Origin: Haloactinospora alba
Lineage (GTDB): Bacteria; Actinomycetota; Actinomycetes; Streptosporangiales; Streptosporangiaceae
Direction: 5' to 3'
DNA length: 64,000 nucleotides
NCBI RefSeq assembly: GCF_006717075.1
Contig: NZ_VFQC01000001.1
Location: forward strand, 3,333,501 to 3,397,500
The number at the start of each line of letters is the position of its first letter. The stretch's first letter is position 1. Under the pieces are notes generated by a model. The model was not told where the DNA came from. It was given only the letters and a program-made list of their open reading frames with translations, and ran no database searches. A program made the position numbers and the translations under genes. Shown piece after piece: positions 45,203 through 52,956 of this stretch.

Positions 45203-45463
45203 GGGCTGTCCTCGGCGTGCTGCGCTGTTGCGCATTGTGTTGGGGGATGCGCTGTCTGCGCCTGTGCGGCTGTTTCGTGTAACAAAGGCCTCGCACCCTT
45301 GTGAAGGCCTTCACAAGTTCTCGTCCCGCAGTCTAGACCTTTCGTCGTTTCGGGGCGACCCCTGAACGACATTCGTCTTTTTTTGCCACTTTCATAGGCA
45401 GAGATGCAGTTTGTTACCTTGCGTCACAAACAGAACAAAAAGGACAAAAGGAATAAAAATAAA
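45203..45463 (-). promoter_or_regulatory. AT-rich leader/promoter region of menJ with imperfect palindrome
   Basis: The stretch from about 45360 to 45463 is strikingly A/T-rich for this genome and lies upstream of menJ on the minus strand. It contains the 19-bp imperfect palindrome TTGTTAC-CTTGC-GTCACAA (45411-45429), whose TTGTGAC half-site resembles Crp/Fnr- or Rex-type half-sites. No coding frame is evident. Confidence 0.4.
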
Positions 45464-45494
45464 TTTGGCCCCGAAAGGGTCTTTCGGGGCCAAA
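45464..45494 (-). terminator. Intrinsic terminator of menG
   Basis: A 14-bp perfect stem TTTGGCCCCGAAAG / CTTTCGGGGCCAAA with a 3-nt loop. On the minus strand it is followed directly by TTTATTTTTATTCC, an unusually good U-tract for a high-GC genome. It lies 18 bp after the menG stop and separates it from menJ. Confidence 0.93.
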
Positions 45495-45511
45495 GGGAGA
45501 AAGTACGTGAG

Positions 45512-46222
45512 TCACGCACGCCGCACAGCGCGGTGCAGCGCCACCACCCCCAGGGTGAGGTTGCGCCAGGCGACCCGTGACCAGCCGGCCCGCTGCAACC
45601 GCGCCGCCAGCGCGCGCTGGTCCGGCCAGTCGGCGATCGACTCCGAGAGATAGGAGTAGGCTCCCGTGTTCGCCGTGAAGCACCGGGCGATCATCGGCAG
45701 CGCCGCCGCCAGGTAACGGCTGTAGACGCGGTCCAGCGCGGCGACGGGGATATGGCTGAACTCGCAGATCACGAGACGTCCGCCGATCTTGGTGACCCGG
45801 CGCATCTCCTGTAGCGCCTGGTCCACGTCGTGCACGTTGCGCAGGCCGAACGAGATGGTGACCGCGTCGAACGTGCGGTCGGCGAACGGCAGGGAGAGGG
45901 CGTCGCCCGCGACGAACGTCGCCCGGGAGGACCCCTCCTCCCGCTCGCGGCGCGCACCGACCCGCAGCATGCCCTGCGAGAAGTCGCAGGCGATCACCCG
46001 GGCGCCGCGGGAGGTGAAGGCGACCGACGAGGTCCCCGTACCCGCGGCCAGGTCGAGGACGAGTTCGCCGCTGTAGGCGTCGACCGCGCGTACGGCGGCG
46101 CCGCGCCACACGCGGTCCTGCCCCAGGGAGAGCACATCGTTCAGTAGGTCGTAGCGGCCGGCGATGTCGTCGAACATGGCGGCGACGTCCCCGGGGGACT
46201 TGTCGAGTGCGGCACGGGCCAT
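45512..46222 (-). CDS. menG: Demethylmenaquinone methyltransferase MenG (UbiE family)
   Basis: A 236-residue SAM-dependent methyltransferase. The SAM site is [16 protein letters not shown], the UbiE signature 1 region is [17 protein letters not shown], and signature 2 is [15 protein letters not shown]. It performs the last step of menaquinone synthesis, C-methylation of demethylmenaquinone. It is closed by a strong terminator, so it is transcribed separately from menJ-nuo although adjacent. Confidence 0.94.
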   Translation of the reverse strand: MARAALDKSPGDVAAMFDDIAGRYDLLNDVLSLGQDRVWRGAAVRAVDAYSGELVLDLAAGTGTSSVAFTSRGARVIACDFSQGMLRVGARREREEGSSRATFVAGDALSLPFADRTFDAVTISFGLRNVHDVDQALQEMRRVTKIGGRLVICEFSHIPVAALDRVYSRYLAAALPMIARCFTANTGAYSYLSESIADWPDQRALAARLQRAGWSRVAWRNLTLGVVALHRAVRRA

Positions 46223-46246
46223 GCGTCCACTCTAGGCCCTGTTTTC

Positions 46247-46316
46247 GAGACGCTGTTCGTCGCGAGCGGCGTCTCCAGTGCCGCCCGGCACGGACGAGGA
46301 GGGAGGCGGGGCGGTC
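46247..46316 (+). repeat. Dispersed hairpin-bearing intergenic repeat, copy C (partial)
   Basis: About 70 bp matching the first part of copies A and B: GAGACGC...GCGTCTC flanks TGTTCGTCGCGAGCGGC (46247-46276), and a G-rich block GGCACGGACGAGGAGGGAGG follows. The closing arm changes together with the opening arm compared with copy A (GGACGC/GCGTCC), so pairing is kept. The distal GGGAACGCGGCCGGGCGG block is absent. Confidence 0.55.
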
Positions 46317-46436
46317 ACCTGTGCCGGGAGGGGCGCACCGCCGGCGCGGGAACGGATGTCGCGCGGTGCGGCGGGCGCGCGCCGCACCGGTCCCGCCACC
46401 GCGGGGCCGCGACGGGTCCCGGCCCGCCGGCGGGAT

Positions 46437-46754
46437 TCAGCGGGGTTCCTCGGAGGTGTCGCGGGCGGCGTTCCCGTCCGACCCGTCCGACTGGCCGGAC
46501 CCGGGTGCGGCGTCCTCGGCCGCGGCGCCCTCGTCCAGACGCTCGCGCACTCCGCGCATCCGTTCCATCCCGGTGACGATAGCCGAGGACATCGCGTCAC
46601 GCTGCGCGGACAGCAGTATGTAACTCGCTACTCCACTGATTCCGAAGGCGAGCGCGAGCGCGAGAAGTCCTCGCGCACCCAGAAGGTAGATCAGGCCCCA
46701 CGCGACCGCGAACAACAGAAGCCGAGACGCGGTATAGGCAAGGACACTTCGCAT
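46437..46754 (-). CDS. Small membrane protein (DUF4229-like)
   Basis: 105 residues. Two hydrophobic spans (LLLFAVAWGLIYLLGARG and LLALALAFGISGVASYILL) are followed by a cytoplasmic helix (RDAMSSAIVTGMERMRGVRE) and an acidic Ser/Asp/Gly-rich tail. This matches the actinobacterial DUF4229 pattern of unknown function, commonly found beside menG. The ATG at 46754 has GAGG 9 nt upstream; the in-frame extension upstream is not membrane-like. It precedes menG on the same strand with a 214-bp gap containing repeat copy C. Confidence 0.7.
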   Translation of the reverse strand: MRSVLAYTASRLLLFAVAWGLIYLLGARGLLALALAFGISGVASYILLSAQRDAMSSAIVTGMERMRGVRERLDEGAAAEDAAPGSGQSDGSDGNAARDTSEEPR

Positions 46755-47163
46755 GTAAAACTGCCTCACAACGGAAGATTCACGGAATACATTGGGGTCG
46801 GGTGGTGCGCGTGTCGGCCAGCACCGGGCAAGCACGGCATCACCGCCGCCCCTGTCGTGGTGTGGTTGGCCCGTCGCTTCCTCCCCAGGTTACGGCCGGG
46901 CCGACAGTGTCCACGACGGCGCTGCGCTGCGGCGCCGCACGGCGGCGTTGCGCGGCGGGCCAGTACGTCGGGAGGTCGTCCGGGTCTCCCGGCGGGGGTT
47001 GCTCGGAGGCCGGAACGCAGTGGTCACGTTTTGATCACGCATCGCGTTCTTGTTCCCAAATCCTCTCTATTTTTACGAAAACTAGGGAGGAAACGGACTA
47101 TCTCATGCACACTAGAGGACAACCGCCCATCTCCCAGACCAAGGTGGGCCGCGAAGGGGGATT
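46755..47163. other. Intergenic region upstream of bldC with possible 20-codon uORF
   Basis: A 409-bp gap between divergent genes. From about 47030 to 47090 it is AT-rich (CTCTCTATTTTTACGAAAAC) and is the likely bldC promoter/leader. An ATG at 47105 opens a 20-codon frame (MHTRGQPPISQ...) whose TGA at 47165-47167 overlaps the bldC GTG by 4 bp. Its SD (GGAGG, 14 nt away) is too distant to be convincing. Nothing else was found. Confidence 0.4.
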
Positions 47164-47364
47164 GTGAAGGTGGAAAGAGGAAGCGAACGTTTGTTGACCC
47201 CGGGAGAGGTGGCCTCGCTTTTCCGGGTTGACCCCAAGACAGTGACCAGGTGGGCCGCGTCCGGACGGATCAGCAGCATCCGCACCCCCGGCGGACACCG
47301 CCGTTTTCGCGAGGCCGAGGTCCGGGCCCTGCTCCACGGGGAACCGTCCGAAACCCCCACGTGA
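47164..47364 (+). CDS. bldC: Developmental transcriptional regulator BldC (MerR-like HTH)
   Basis: A 66-residue single-domain DNA-binding protein. The core LTPGEVASLFRVDPKTVTRW and SIRTPGGHRRFREAEVRALL is nearly that of Streptomyces BldC, which binds direct repeats cooperatively and holds back entry into development. It has no effector domain, as in BldC. AAGGGGG precedes the GTG by 3-4 nt. Its presence supports a differentiating filamentous actinomycete. Confidence 0.92.
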   Translation: MKVERGSERLLTPGEVASLFRVDPKTVTRWAASGRISSIRTPGGHRRFREAEVRALLHGEPSETPT

Positions 47365-47469
47365 CCCTCACGGCACCGGAACGACCGCGAGCCGCCTGCA
47401 ATCGTCCCCGCCACCCCCCGAACGGCATGCTCCCGGCACGGCGGGGTCGATCAGAGATAGGCTGGAAGC

Positions 47470-47814
47470 ATGGTGTGGCTCGCTAGCCTGATCACGCTGC
47501 TCTCGATCGTGGTTTGGGTGTACGCGTTCTTCGACGCGGCCACCACTCCAGGGGACGAGGTTCGCAATGTGCCCAAGATCCTCTGGTTGGTACTGATAGT
47601 GCTGTTCATGCCGGTGGCGGTTCTCTGGCTCTTCCTCGGCCGCCCCCGGAGAACGGAGACGGCCGCCTCGGAGCAGCTCTCCCAGAACACGTCCGTGGAG
47701 CACCTTGACCCGTCCGACGCGCACAAAACCTCCGGCCGCCAGCAGCCGCTCGGCCCGGACGACGACCCGGAGTTCCTCCGCAAACTGAACAGACGTATCA
47801 ACCCCGACGACTGA
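47470..47814 (+). CDS. PLDc_N-type two-span membrane protein
   Basis: A 114-residue protein. Two membrane helices (ASLITLLSIVVWVYAFFDAA and LWLVLIVLFMPVAVLWLFLG) carry the PLDc_N pattern, with aromatic residues and a terminal FLGRPRR positive patch. The domain is named from phospholipase D-like proteins, but stand-alone copies have no catalytic part. The remaining 60 residues are polar and end in FLRKLNRRINPDD. The function is unknown; the family is common near menaquinone and cytochrome genes in actinobacteria. It converges with ccsB over a hairpin. Confidence 0.75.
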   Translation: MVWLASLITLLSIVVWVYAFFDAATTPGDEVRNVPKILWLVLIVLFMPVAVLWLFLGRPRRTETAASEQLSQNTSVEHLDPSDAHKTSGRQQPLGPDDDPEFLRKLNRRINPDD

Positions 47815-47838
47815 GCGGGCCGAAAGCACCGCTAGGTG

Positions 47839-47870
47839 CGTGGGGCCGCCCCGTAGCGACCGGCCCCACG
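47839..47870. terminator. Hairpin between convergent genes
   Basis: A 10-bp perfect stem CGTGGGGCCG / CGGCCCCACG with a 12-nt loop lies between the PLDc_N gene and the end of ccsB, so it could serve both strands. Confidence 0.6.
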
Positions 47871-47906
47871 ACCGCACGCGGCCGGGCGGCCGGTCCGCTT
47901 CGCCCC

Positions 47907-48938
47907 TCAGGCGTAGCTGTGCAGGCCGCTGAATATGTAGTTCACCCCGAAGAAGTTGAACAGCAGGCACGCCAGTCCGACCAGACCGATCCACGTGGCG
48001 ACGTTCCCGCGCCAGCCCGCGGTGTGGCGCGCGTGCAGGTAGGCCGCGTAGACGGTCCAGGTGATGAACGACCAGACCTCCTTGGGGTCCCATCCCCAGA
48101 ACCGGCCCCACGCCTCGTCGGCCCAGATCGCCCCCGCGATGATGGCGAACGTCCAGATCGGGAAGGCGAACACGACGAACCGGTGCGAGACCCGGTCCAG
48201 CAGCCCCGAGGACGGGAGTTTGGCGGGGATCCCGGTGACGGTCTCCCCCGCGGCCTGCTTCACCTCGGTGCGCTGGGCCATCAGGTAGGCGATGCCCGCC
48301 ACCCCGGAGACGAGGAAACCGCCGGTGGCGATGATCATCGCCGAGACGTGGATCGCGATCCAGTAGGAGTCCAGCGCGGGGATGACCGGCCCCGCCTGGC
48401 TGTACAGCCACTTCACCCCGATGCCCAGTAGCAGCACGACCGGGATGAGGACGAACGTCCCCAGGAACCGCGCCTGGTAGCGGACGGCGGCGTAGAGGAA
48501 CGCCGCGACGGCGCACAGGCAGATCGCCACCACGAACTCGAACATGTTGCCCCACGGCCACCGGTCGGCCGCGATACCGCGGGTGACCACCTGGGCCAGG
48601 TTCAACGCGAACGCCACCGCGGTCACGAGCACCCCGACGCGGCCCACGAGGTGCCGGGGCGCGCGGGCCTGCTCCTCCTCGTGGCGGACGCTGACCTCCA
48701 TGTCGTCCGCCTCGTCCAGGTTCCCGCCGGCCGAGGAGCCGCTACCGCTCGCCCCCGCCCCCACGGACACGAGCCGGCCGCTTCTCAGCGCCTCCCGGCG
48801 CCCGTAGGCGGCCTCGCACGCGAACAGGAAAAGCGCGACCGCGTAGCCCACGATCGTGGCGACGAGCAACTCGTCACTGACCGAGGACAGTGTCGTGTTC
48901 TGGGCGGATGCCGCATCAGCGGCGAGCGCGTGTACCAC
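47907..48938 (-). CDS. ccsB: Cytochrome c biogenesis protein CcsB (ResC)
   Basis: A 343-residue integral membrane haem-handling subunit of System II. The tryptophan-rich WWD-type motif reads WGWDPKEVWSFITW (281-294), with conserved histidines at about 197, 252 and 302 flanking it. An insert of about 60 polar residues (GASGSGSSAGGNLDEADDME) follows the first span. With ResB it exports haem and attaches it to apocytochrome c outside the membrane. It starts 3 bp after the resB stop and is the last gene of tlpA-ccdA-resB-ccsB. Confidence 0.93.
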   Translation of the reverse strand: MVHALAADAASAQNTTLSSVSDELLVATIVGYAVALFLFACEAAYGRREALRSGRLVSVGAGASGSGSSAGGNLDEADDMEVSVRHEEEQARAPRHLVGRVGVLVTAVAFALNLAQVVTRGIAADRWPWGNMFEFVVAICLCAVAAFLYAAVRYQARFLGTFVLIPVVLLLGIGVKWLYSQAGPVIPALDSYWIAIHVSAMIIATGGFLVSGVAGIAYLMAQRTEVKQAAGETVTGIPAKLPSSGLLDRVSHRFVVFAFPIWTFAIIAGAIWADEAWGRFWGWDPKEVWSFITWTVYAAYLHARHTAGWRGNVATWIGLVGLACLLFNFFGVNYIFSGLHSYA

Positions 48939-48941
48939 CGG

Positions 48942-50537
48942 CTACTCCTTCGTTCCTTCGTCGGTCGTGGAACCGTCGTACTCCTGCCGCAGCCGGTTCC
49001 GAAGCTTCAGGCTGAGGTTGTGGAAGTCCGCTGTCGCTCCGGCCCCCTCGGACTTGCTCAACCCGGCGACCTCCACGTCCGTGCGCCCGTCCTCGCGCTC
49101 GGTGGCGCGGACCCACACGCGGCACGGCCGGATGAACAGCGTTCCCAACAGTCCCAGTACCGCCGCCGCGGCGGCGACGAGGGCGGGAACCCGGGCCGGG
49201 TCGTGGTTGACCTGCATGCTGATGTAGTCGCTGTGGCCCTTGAAGGTCACGGTTCCGGAACCGTCCGGCAGTTCCCAGCTGTCGCCCGGGGAGAGCTCCG
49301 GGGAGGAGCCGGCCTCCTCCATGTCCGAGGTGTCGAGCTGGTACACCGACTGGGGCTGGCCGCTGTCCATCCCGAGGTCGCCCTTGTAGCCGGTGAGCGT
49401 CACGACGGGGTTGCGGGCTCCGGGGAAGTCCGAGACGAGCTCCCCGTCCTCGGTCTCCGCGGCGGACGGGAGGAACACGCCGGTGAAGCCCAGCTGCTCC
49501 CCTCCGGCGTCGGGGACCTTGACCACACCGTCGGAGGTGAAGTTCCCCTCCTCTCGGTCGAGGAAGGGCACCGCCTGGTCGAACACCACCTCCCCGTCGG
49601 CGTTGGTCACCTCGAACTCGGGGGCGTAACCGTGCCCCAGCAGGTAGACCTGTGTCCCGTCCACCGAGAGCGGGTGGTTGACCTCCAGCTCGTGCTCCCG
49701 CTGCGGCCCGTCCGGACTCGCCCGGTAGGCGAGGTCGGCCGAGTAGGAGTCCGGCTGGCCGCTGAGGTTGCCGTCCTGGATGAACTCCGCGTGGAACTCC
49801 TCCACCGTGAACGAGAAGGGGTCCAGGTCCCCGGCGTCCACCGCCGTTCCGGGGTAGAAGGCGTCGTAGGACGGCAGGGTGTTGGCGAAACCGTCGCCCT
49901 CGATCACCAGCATGTTGCCGCGGTATCCCAGGAACGAGCCGGCTCCCAGCGCCAGCAGGAGCGCGAGCAGCGCCAGGTGGAAGGCCACGTTGCCGGTCTC
50001 GCGGAGGTAGCCCCTCTCCGCGGAGACCGCGTCCGCGCTGCCTTCGATCCGGTAGCCGCGGAGCAGGGTGCGCGCCCGCCCGAGGACCGTCGCCGGCGGG
50101 GCTCCGGTGGTGAAGTGCGCCGCGTAGGGCATCCTGCTGAGGTAACGCGGCGCCTTCGGGGGGCGGGAGCGCATCGCGCGGTAGTGCGCCCACGCGCGGG
50201 GCAGGACGCAGCCGGTGAGGGAGACGAACAGCAGCAGGTAGATCGCGGCGTACCACGGTGAGGAGTACACGTCGAACATGTACAGCCGGTCGAGCCACGG
50301 CGCGATGTCGGGGTGGTCGAGGTAGTAGTTCTGGACCTGTTCGGTGCTGACCGAGCGCTGCGGGAGCACCGATCCGGGGATGGCGCCCACCGCGAGCAGG
50401 AAGAGCAGGATGAGGGCGGTCCGCATCGAGGTGAGGACGCGCCATGTCCACCGCGCCCATCCGAGCGGGGACAGGCGCGGGCTCGCGCTCCCTTTCGCGG
50501 ACGTGCGGTCCGTGTTGGTGGCGTTGGCCGAAGTCAC
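48942..50537 (-). CDS. resB: Cytochrome c biogenesis protein ResB
   Basis: A 531-residue ResB-family protein. Three N-terminal spans (ALILLFLLAVGAIPGSVLPQ, then IYLLLFVSLTGCVLP and LALLALLLALGAGSFLG) precede a large extracytoplasmic domain and a last span (LVAAAAAVLGLLGTLFIRP) near residue 460. It forms the cytochrome c synthetase with CcsB. The GTG at 50537 overlaps the ccdA stop region with no clear SD, so translation may be coupled; the longer frame above it is out of family. Confidence 0.91.
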   Translation of the reverse strand: MTSANATNTDRTSAKGSASPRLSPLGWARWTWRVLTSMRTALILLFLLAVGAIPGSVLPQRSVSTEQVQNYYLDHPDIAPWLDRLYMFDVYSSPWYAAIYLLLFVSLTGCVLPRAWAHYRAMRSRPPKAPRYLSRMPYAAHFTTGAPPATVLGRARTLLRGYRIEGSADAVSAERGYLRETGNVAFHLALLALLLALGAGSFLGYRGNMLVIEGDGFANTLPSYDAFYPGTAVDAGDLDPFSFTVEEFHAEFIQDGNLSGQPDSYSADLAYRASPDGPQREHELEVNHPLSVDGTQVYLLGHGYAPEFEVTNADGEVVFDQAVPFLDREEGNFTSDGVVKVPDAGGEQLGFTGVFLPSAAETEDGELVSDFPGARNPVVTLTGYKGDLGMDSGQPQSVYQLDTSDMEEAGSSPELSPGDSWELPDGSGTVTFKGHSDYISMQVNHDPARVPALVAAAAAVLGLLGTLFIRPCRVWVRATEREDGRTDVEVAGLSKSEGAGATADFHNLSLKLRNRLRQEYDGSTTDEGTKE

Positions 50538-50539
50538 TT

Positions 50540-51367
50540 CTATATCACCGTCGTAAAGTCCGCGGTCCACCGCTGCATGATGGCTGTGAGGTCTGTCCAG
50601 ACGCCGGTGACCAGCAGCAGCCCCACGAGCACGAGCATCGCCCCGCCCGCGGCCGTCACCGTGCGGTAGTGCCGCTTCACCCAGTCGAACGCGCCCAGGG
50701 CGCGGCGGTACAGCAGCGAAGCCGCGATGAACGGCAGTCCCAGCCCCAGGCAGTAGAACAGGGAGAGCACCGCTCCGCGGGCCGCGCTGCCCTCGGTGAA
50801 CGCCAGCGTCTGCACCGCCGCCAGGGTGGGGCCGATGCAGGGGGTCCAGCCGAGGCCGAACAGCACCCCGAGCAGCGGGGCGCCGGCCAGTCCGGCTTTC
50901 GGGAGCCGGTGGATCCGGAACTCCCGGTTGAACCCGGGAACGACCCCCATGAACGCCAGCCCGAGCAGGATGGTCACCGCGCCCAGCACCCGGGTGACCG
51001 GCTCCGCGTAGTCCAGCAGCACACCGCCGATCCCTCCGACGAACACGCCGACGAGGACGAACACGAGGGTGAATCCCGCGATGAACAGCGCGCTTCCCGC
51101 GAGCATGGTCCAGCGGCGCGCTGCCAGTTCCGTGTCGAGGTCGGTCCCCGCCGTCGCCGTCCCGGCGGATCCTCCCGCCGCCGCGGGTTCCGGTTGGGCG
51201 GTGCGCCGGGACGCGGCGATGTCGGCACCGGTGAGCCCGGTCACGTAGGAGAGGTAGCCCGGAACGAGCGGAAGGACGCACGGGGACAGGAAGGACACGA
51301 GCCCAGCGGCGAACGCCAGCGGCACGGCGAGGAGGAGGGATCCCTGCAGGACCGTTTCCGCGATCAT
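50540..51367 (-). CDS. ccdA: Thiol-disulfide transporter CcdA
   Basis: A 275-residue membrane protein with six spans. The two redox cysteines of CcdA/DsbD-beta proteins are in LSPCVLPLVPGYLSYVTG (C30) and LGWTPCIGPT (C177). A polar Ala/Gly/Thr-rich loop separates the first two spans. It moves reducing equivalents from cytoplasmic thioredoxin to the extracytoplasmic TlpA/ResA protein. The ATG overlaps the tlpA stop by 4 bp. Confidence 0.93.
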   Translation of the reverse strand: MIAETVLQGSLLLAVPLAFAAGLVSFLSPCVLPLVPGYLSYVTGLTGADIAASRRTAQPEPAAAGGSAGTATAGTDLDTELAARRWTMLAGSALFIAGFTLVFVLVGVFVGGIGGVLLDYAEPVTRVLGAVTILLGLAFMGVVPGFNREFRIHRLPKAGLAGAPLLGVLFGLGWTPCIGPTLAAVQTLAFTEGSAARGAVLSLFYCLGLGLPFIAASLLYRRALGAFDWVKRHYRTVTAAGGAMLVLVGLLLVTGVWTDLTAIMQRWTADFTTVI

Positions 51368-52083
51368 TGGGCTCCCGCGTCCGCGTTGTCGTCGTCGTTC
51401 TTGACCGAGGTGACGAGGTCGCTCAGCTTGTTGTACTTCACCGGCCCGATCACCCGGGCCGCGATCCGGCCCTGCCGGTCGAGCACGAGGGTGCTGGGGA
51501 TGGCCTTGGGGGGGACGGTGTCCCGGAACGCCTGCGGGATCCTTCCGGGCTGGTCGTACAGGCTCGGGTAGTCGATGCCCTGGTTCTCCTCGAAGGACTC
51601 TGCGGCCGTCCGGTCGTCCTTGATGTTGACGCCGAGGAAGTCCACCCCGTCCCCCTTGTGGTCGGTGTAGACCTCGTTGAGGGCGTCGCTCTCGGCGCGG
51701 CACGGCCCGCACCAGCTCGCCCACATGTTCAGCACCAGCACGGTGCCCTCGTAGTCGTCGAGGCTCACCGTCTCGCCGTCGAGCGTCTCGCCCTCCACGT
51801 CCGGGGCGGGCTCGCGCTCGTCGGGTGCGAACGAGGTGGTGGAACCGTCCCCCTCGATGTAGCGGGTGTTGCCGTCGTCGTTGCCGGAGTCCGTCGCTGG
51901 GGAGTCCTCGGAACCGGAGCAGCCGGCCAGGACGAGTGTTCCGGCGAGGGCCGCCGCGGCGGCGGCCACCACCCGCCGTCGGAGGCGGGAAGGCGGTGTG
52001 CGGCCGTCCGTTCGTGCGCTGCGCGTGCGGTCACCGGCGCGTGCGGTGCCGCGGCGGTGGACAGCGGGCGTCGAATGGGGCAT
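51364..52083 (-). CDS. tlpA: Thioredoxin-like lipoprotein TlpA/ResA
   Basis: A 239-residue secreted lipoprotein. The signal region has basic residues (RLRRR) and a hydrophobic core ending in the lipobox LVLAGC (Cys 55). After an acidic linker comes a TlpA-type thioredoxin fold with WCGPC (125/128) and the cis-Pro region AIPSTLVLDRQGRI. It keeps apocytochrome cysteines reduced for haem ligation. The ATG at 52083 has GAGGG about 8 nt upstream. First gene of the cytochrome c maturation operon. Confidence 0.92.
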   Translation of the reverse strand: MPHSTPAVHRRGTARAGDRTRSARTDGRTPPSRLRRRVVAAAAAALAGTLVLAGCSGSEDSPATDSGNDDGNTRYIEGDGSTTSFAPDEREPAPDVEGETLDGETVSLDDYEGTVLVLNMWASWCGPCRAESDALNEVYTDHKGDGVDFLGVNIKDDRTAAESFEENQGIDYPSLYDQPGRIPQAFRDTVPPKAIPSTLVLDRQGRIAARVIGPVKYNKLSDLVTSVKNDDDNADAGAQ

Positions 52084-52215
52084 CAGCAAAACCCTCGGGC
52101 GGAGGCGACGGGGCACGAACTCAACAACGACAAAGTGTAGTAGAGGAGTTGGCGCGCCCCGCCTCCCCACCCTGGTCCGTCCACCCACCGCCGGAACCAC
52201 GGGACACGCGGGGGC

Positions 52216-52557
52216 TCACGCGCTCAGCAGCGACGCTCCCAGCACCAGCACGCTGATCCCGAGGAGCACGAAACCCCAGTACTGCATCGGGACGAAGAAG
52301 AGGGTGTGGCCGTTGCGGAAGTTCACGGGCGCCCCGGTACGCAGGTGGTAGCCGGGGGTGGGGGCGTTCAGGCGCTGACCCAGGAAGTAGACCGCAACAG
52401 CGGCGAGGGCGAGCCCGCCCGCCGCACCGATCCCGCTCGCCGTGTCGCTTCCCAGCGCGGAGCCGAGGGAGACTCCGCCCAGGCCCGCCAACGGCAACGC
52501 GATAACGAGGACGAGAATCCCCGCGCCTTTCCAGATGACCATCGGTTTCGCTCGCAT
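52216..52557 (-). CDS. Small membrane protein of unknown function
   Basis: 113 residues if started at the ATG at 52557; an ATG at 52542 is also possible, and the frame stays open to 52656. Two spans (GAGILVLVIALPLAGLGG and GGLALAAVAVYFLGQRLN) are followed by NGHTLFFVPMQYWGFVLLGI, whose H-T/S-L-F-F-x-P-M motif recurs in actinobacterial proteins near cytochrome genes. A third span ends the protein. It lies 132 bp upstream of tlpA on the same strand, but no SD is clear. The function is unassigned. Confidence 0.65.
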   Translation of the reverse strand: MRAKPMVIWKGAGILVLVIALPLAGLGGVSLGSALGSDTASGIGAAGGLALAAVAVYFLGQRLNAPTPGYHLRTGAPVNFRNGHTLFFVPMQYWGFVLLGISVLVLGASLLSA

Positions 52558-52956
52558 TCTGCCGGAGATGAGGGGGCGCCCAGGAGTTGTCTCCGGCAAC
52601 GGTTCCCCGTGCCCGATGACGGCGGCACGGTACCGGCGCCGGAAAGCCCTGGGCACCGGCGAACGCAGAGATTGTAGTGCCCCTACCGGACACAGCGCAC
52701 CACACCGGGATCACAGCCGCATGTCCTCCGAATCCGCACAGAGGAGGCGGTGTCCGCCCCATGCCTCCCCGGCCGCGCGTCTCCCCCGGCGGTGCCGCGG
52801 CGGACACGGCCCGAACCCCTGACACACACGCGCCGCCACCGGGAAACCGGACACGCGCGCGTTCCGTCCCATCCGGTCAGTGCGGGGCGCCCGCGCCGTA
52901 CGGAACACGGAACGCGGCGCCCCGGAAGCGTTCCCCAACCACTGAGAAGAGGACCC
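52558..52956. other. Intergenic region between divergent genes
   Basis: About 400 bp, of which up to 100 bp could be an N-terminal extension of the minus-strand gene. It contains a hairpin-forming segment around 52886-52924 (GGGGCGCCCGCGCC...GCGGCGCCCC) shortly before the DUF5685 gene. Other than a short A/T-containing patch near 52665-52685 (GAGATTGTAGTGCC) no promoter is obvious. Confidence 0.4.
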
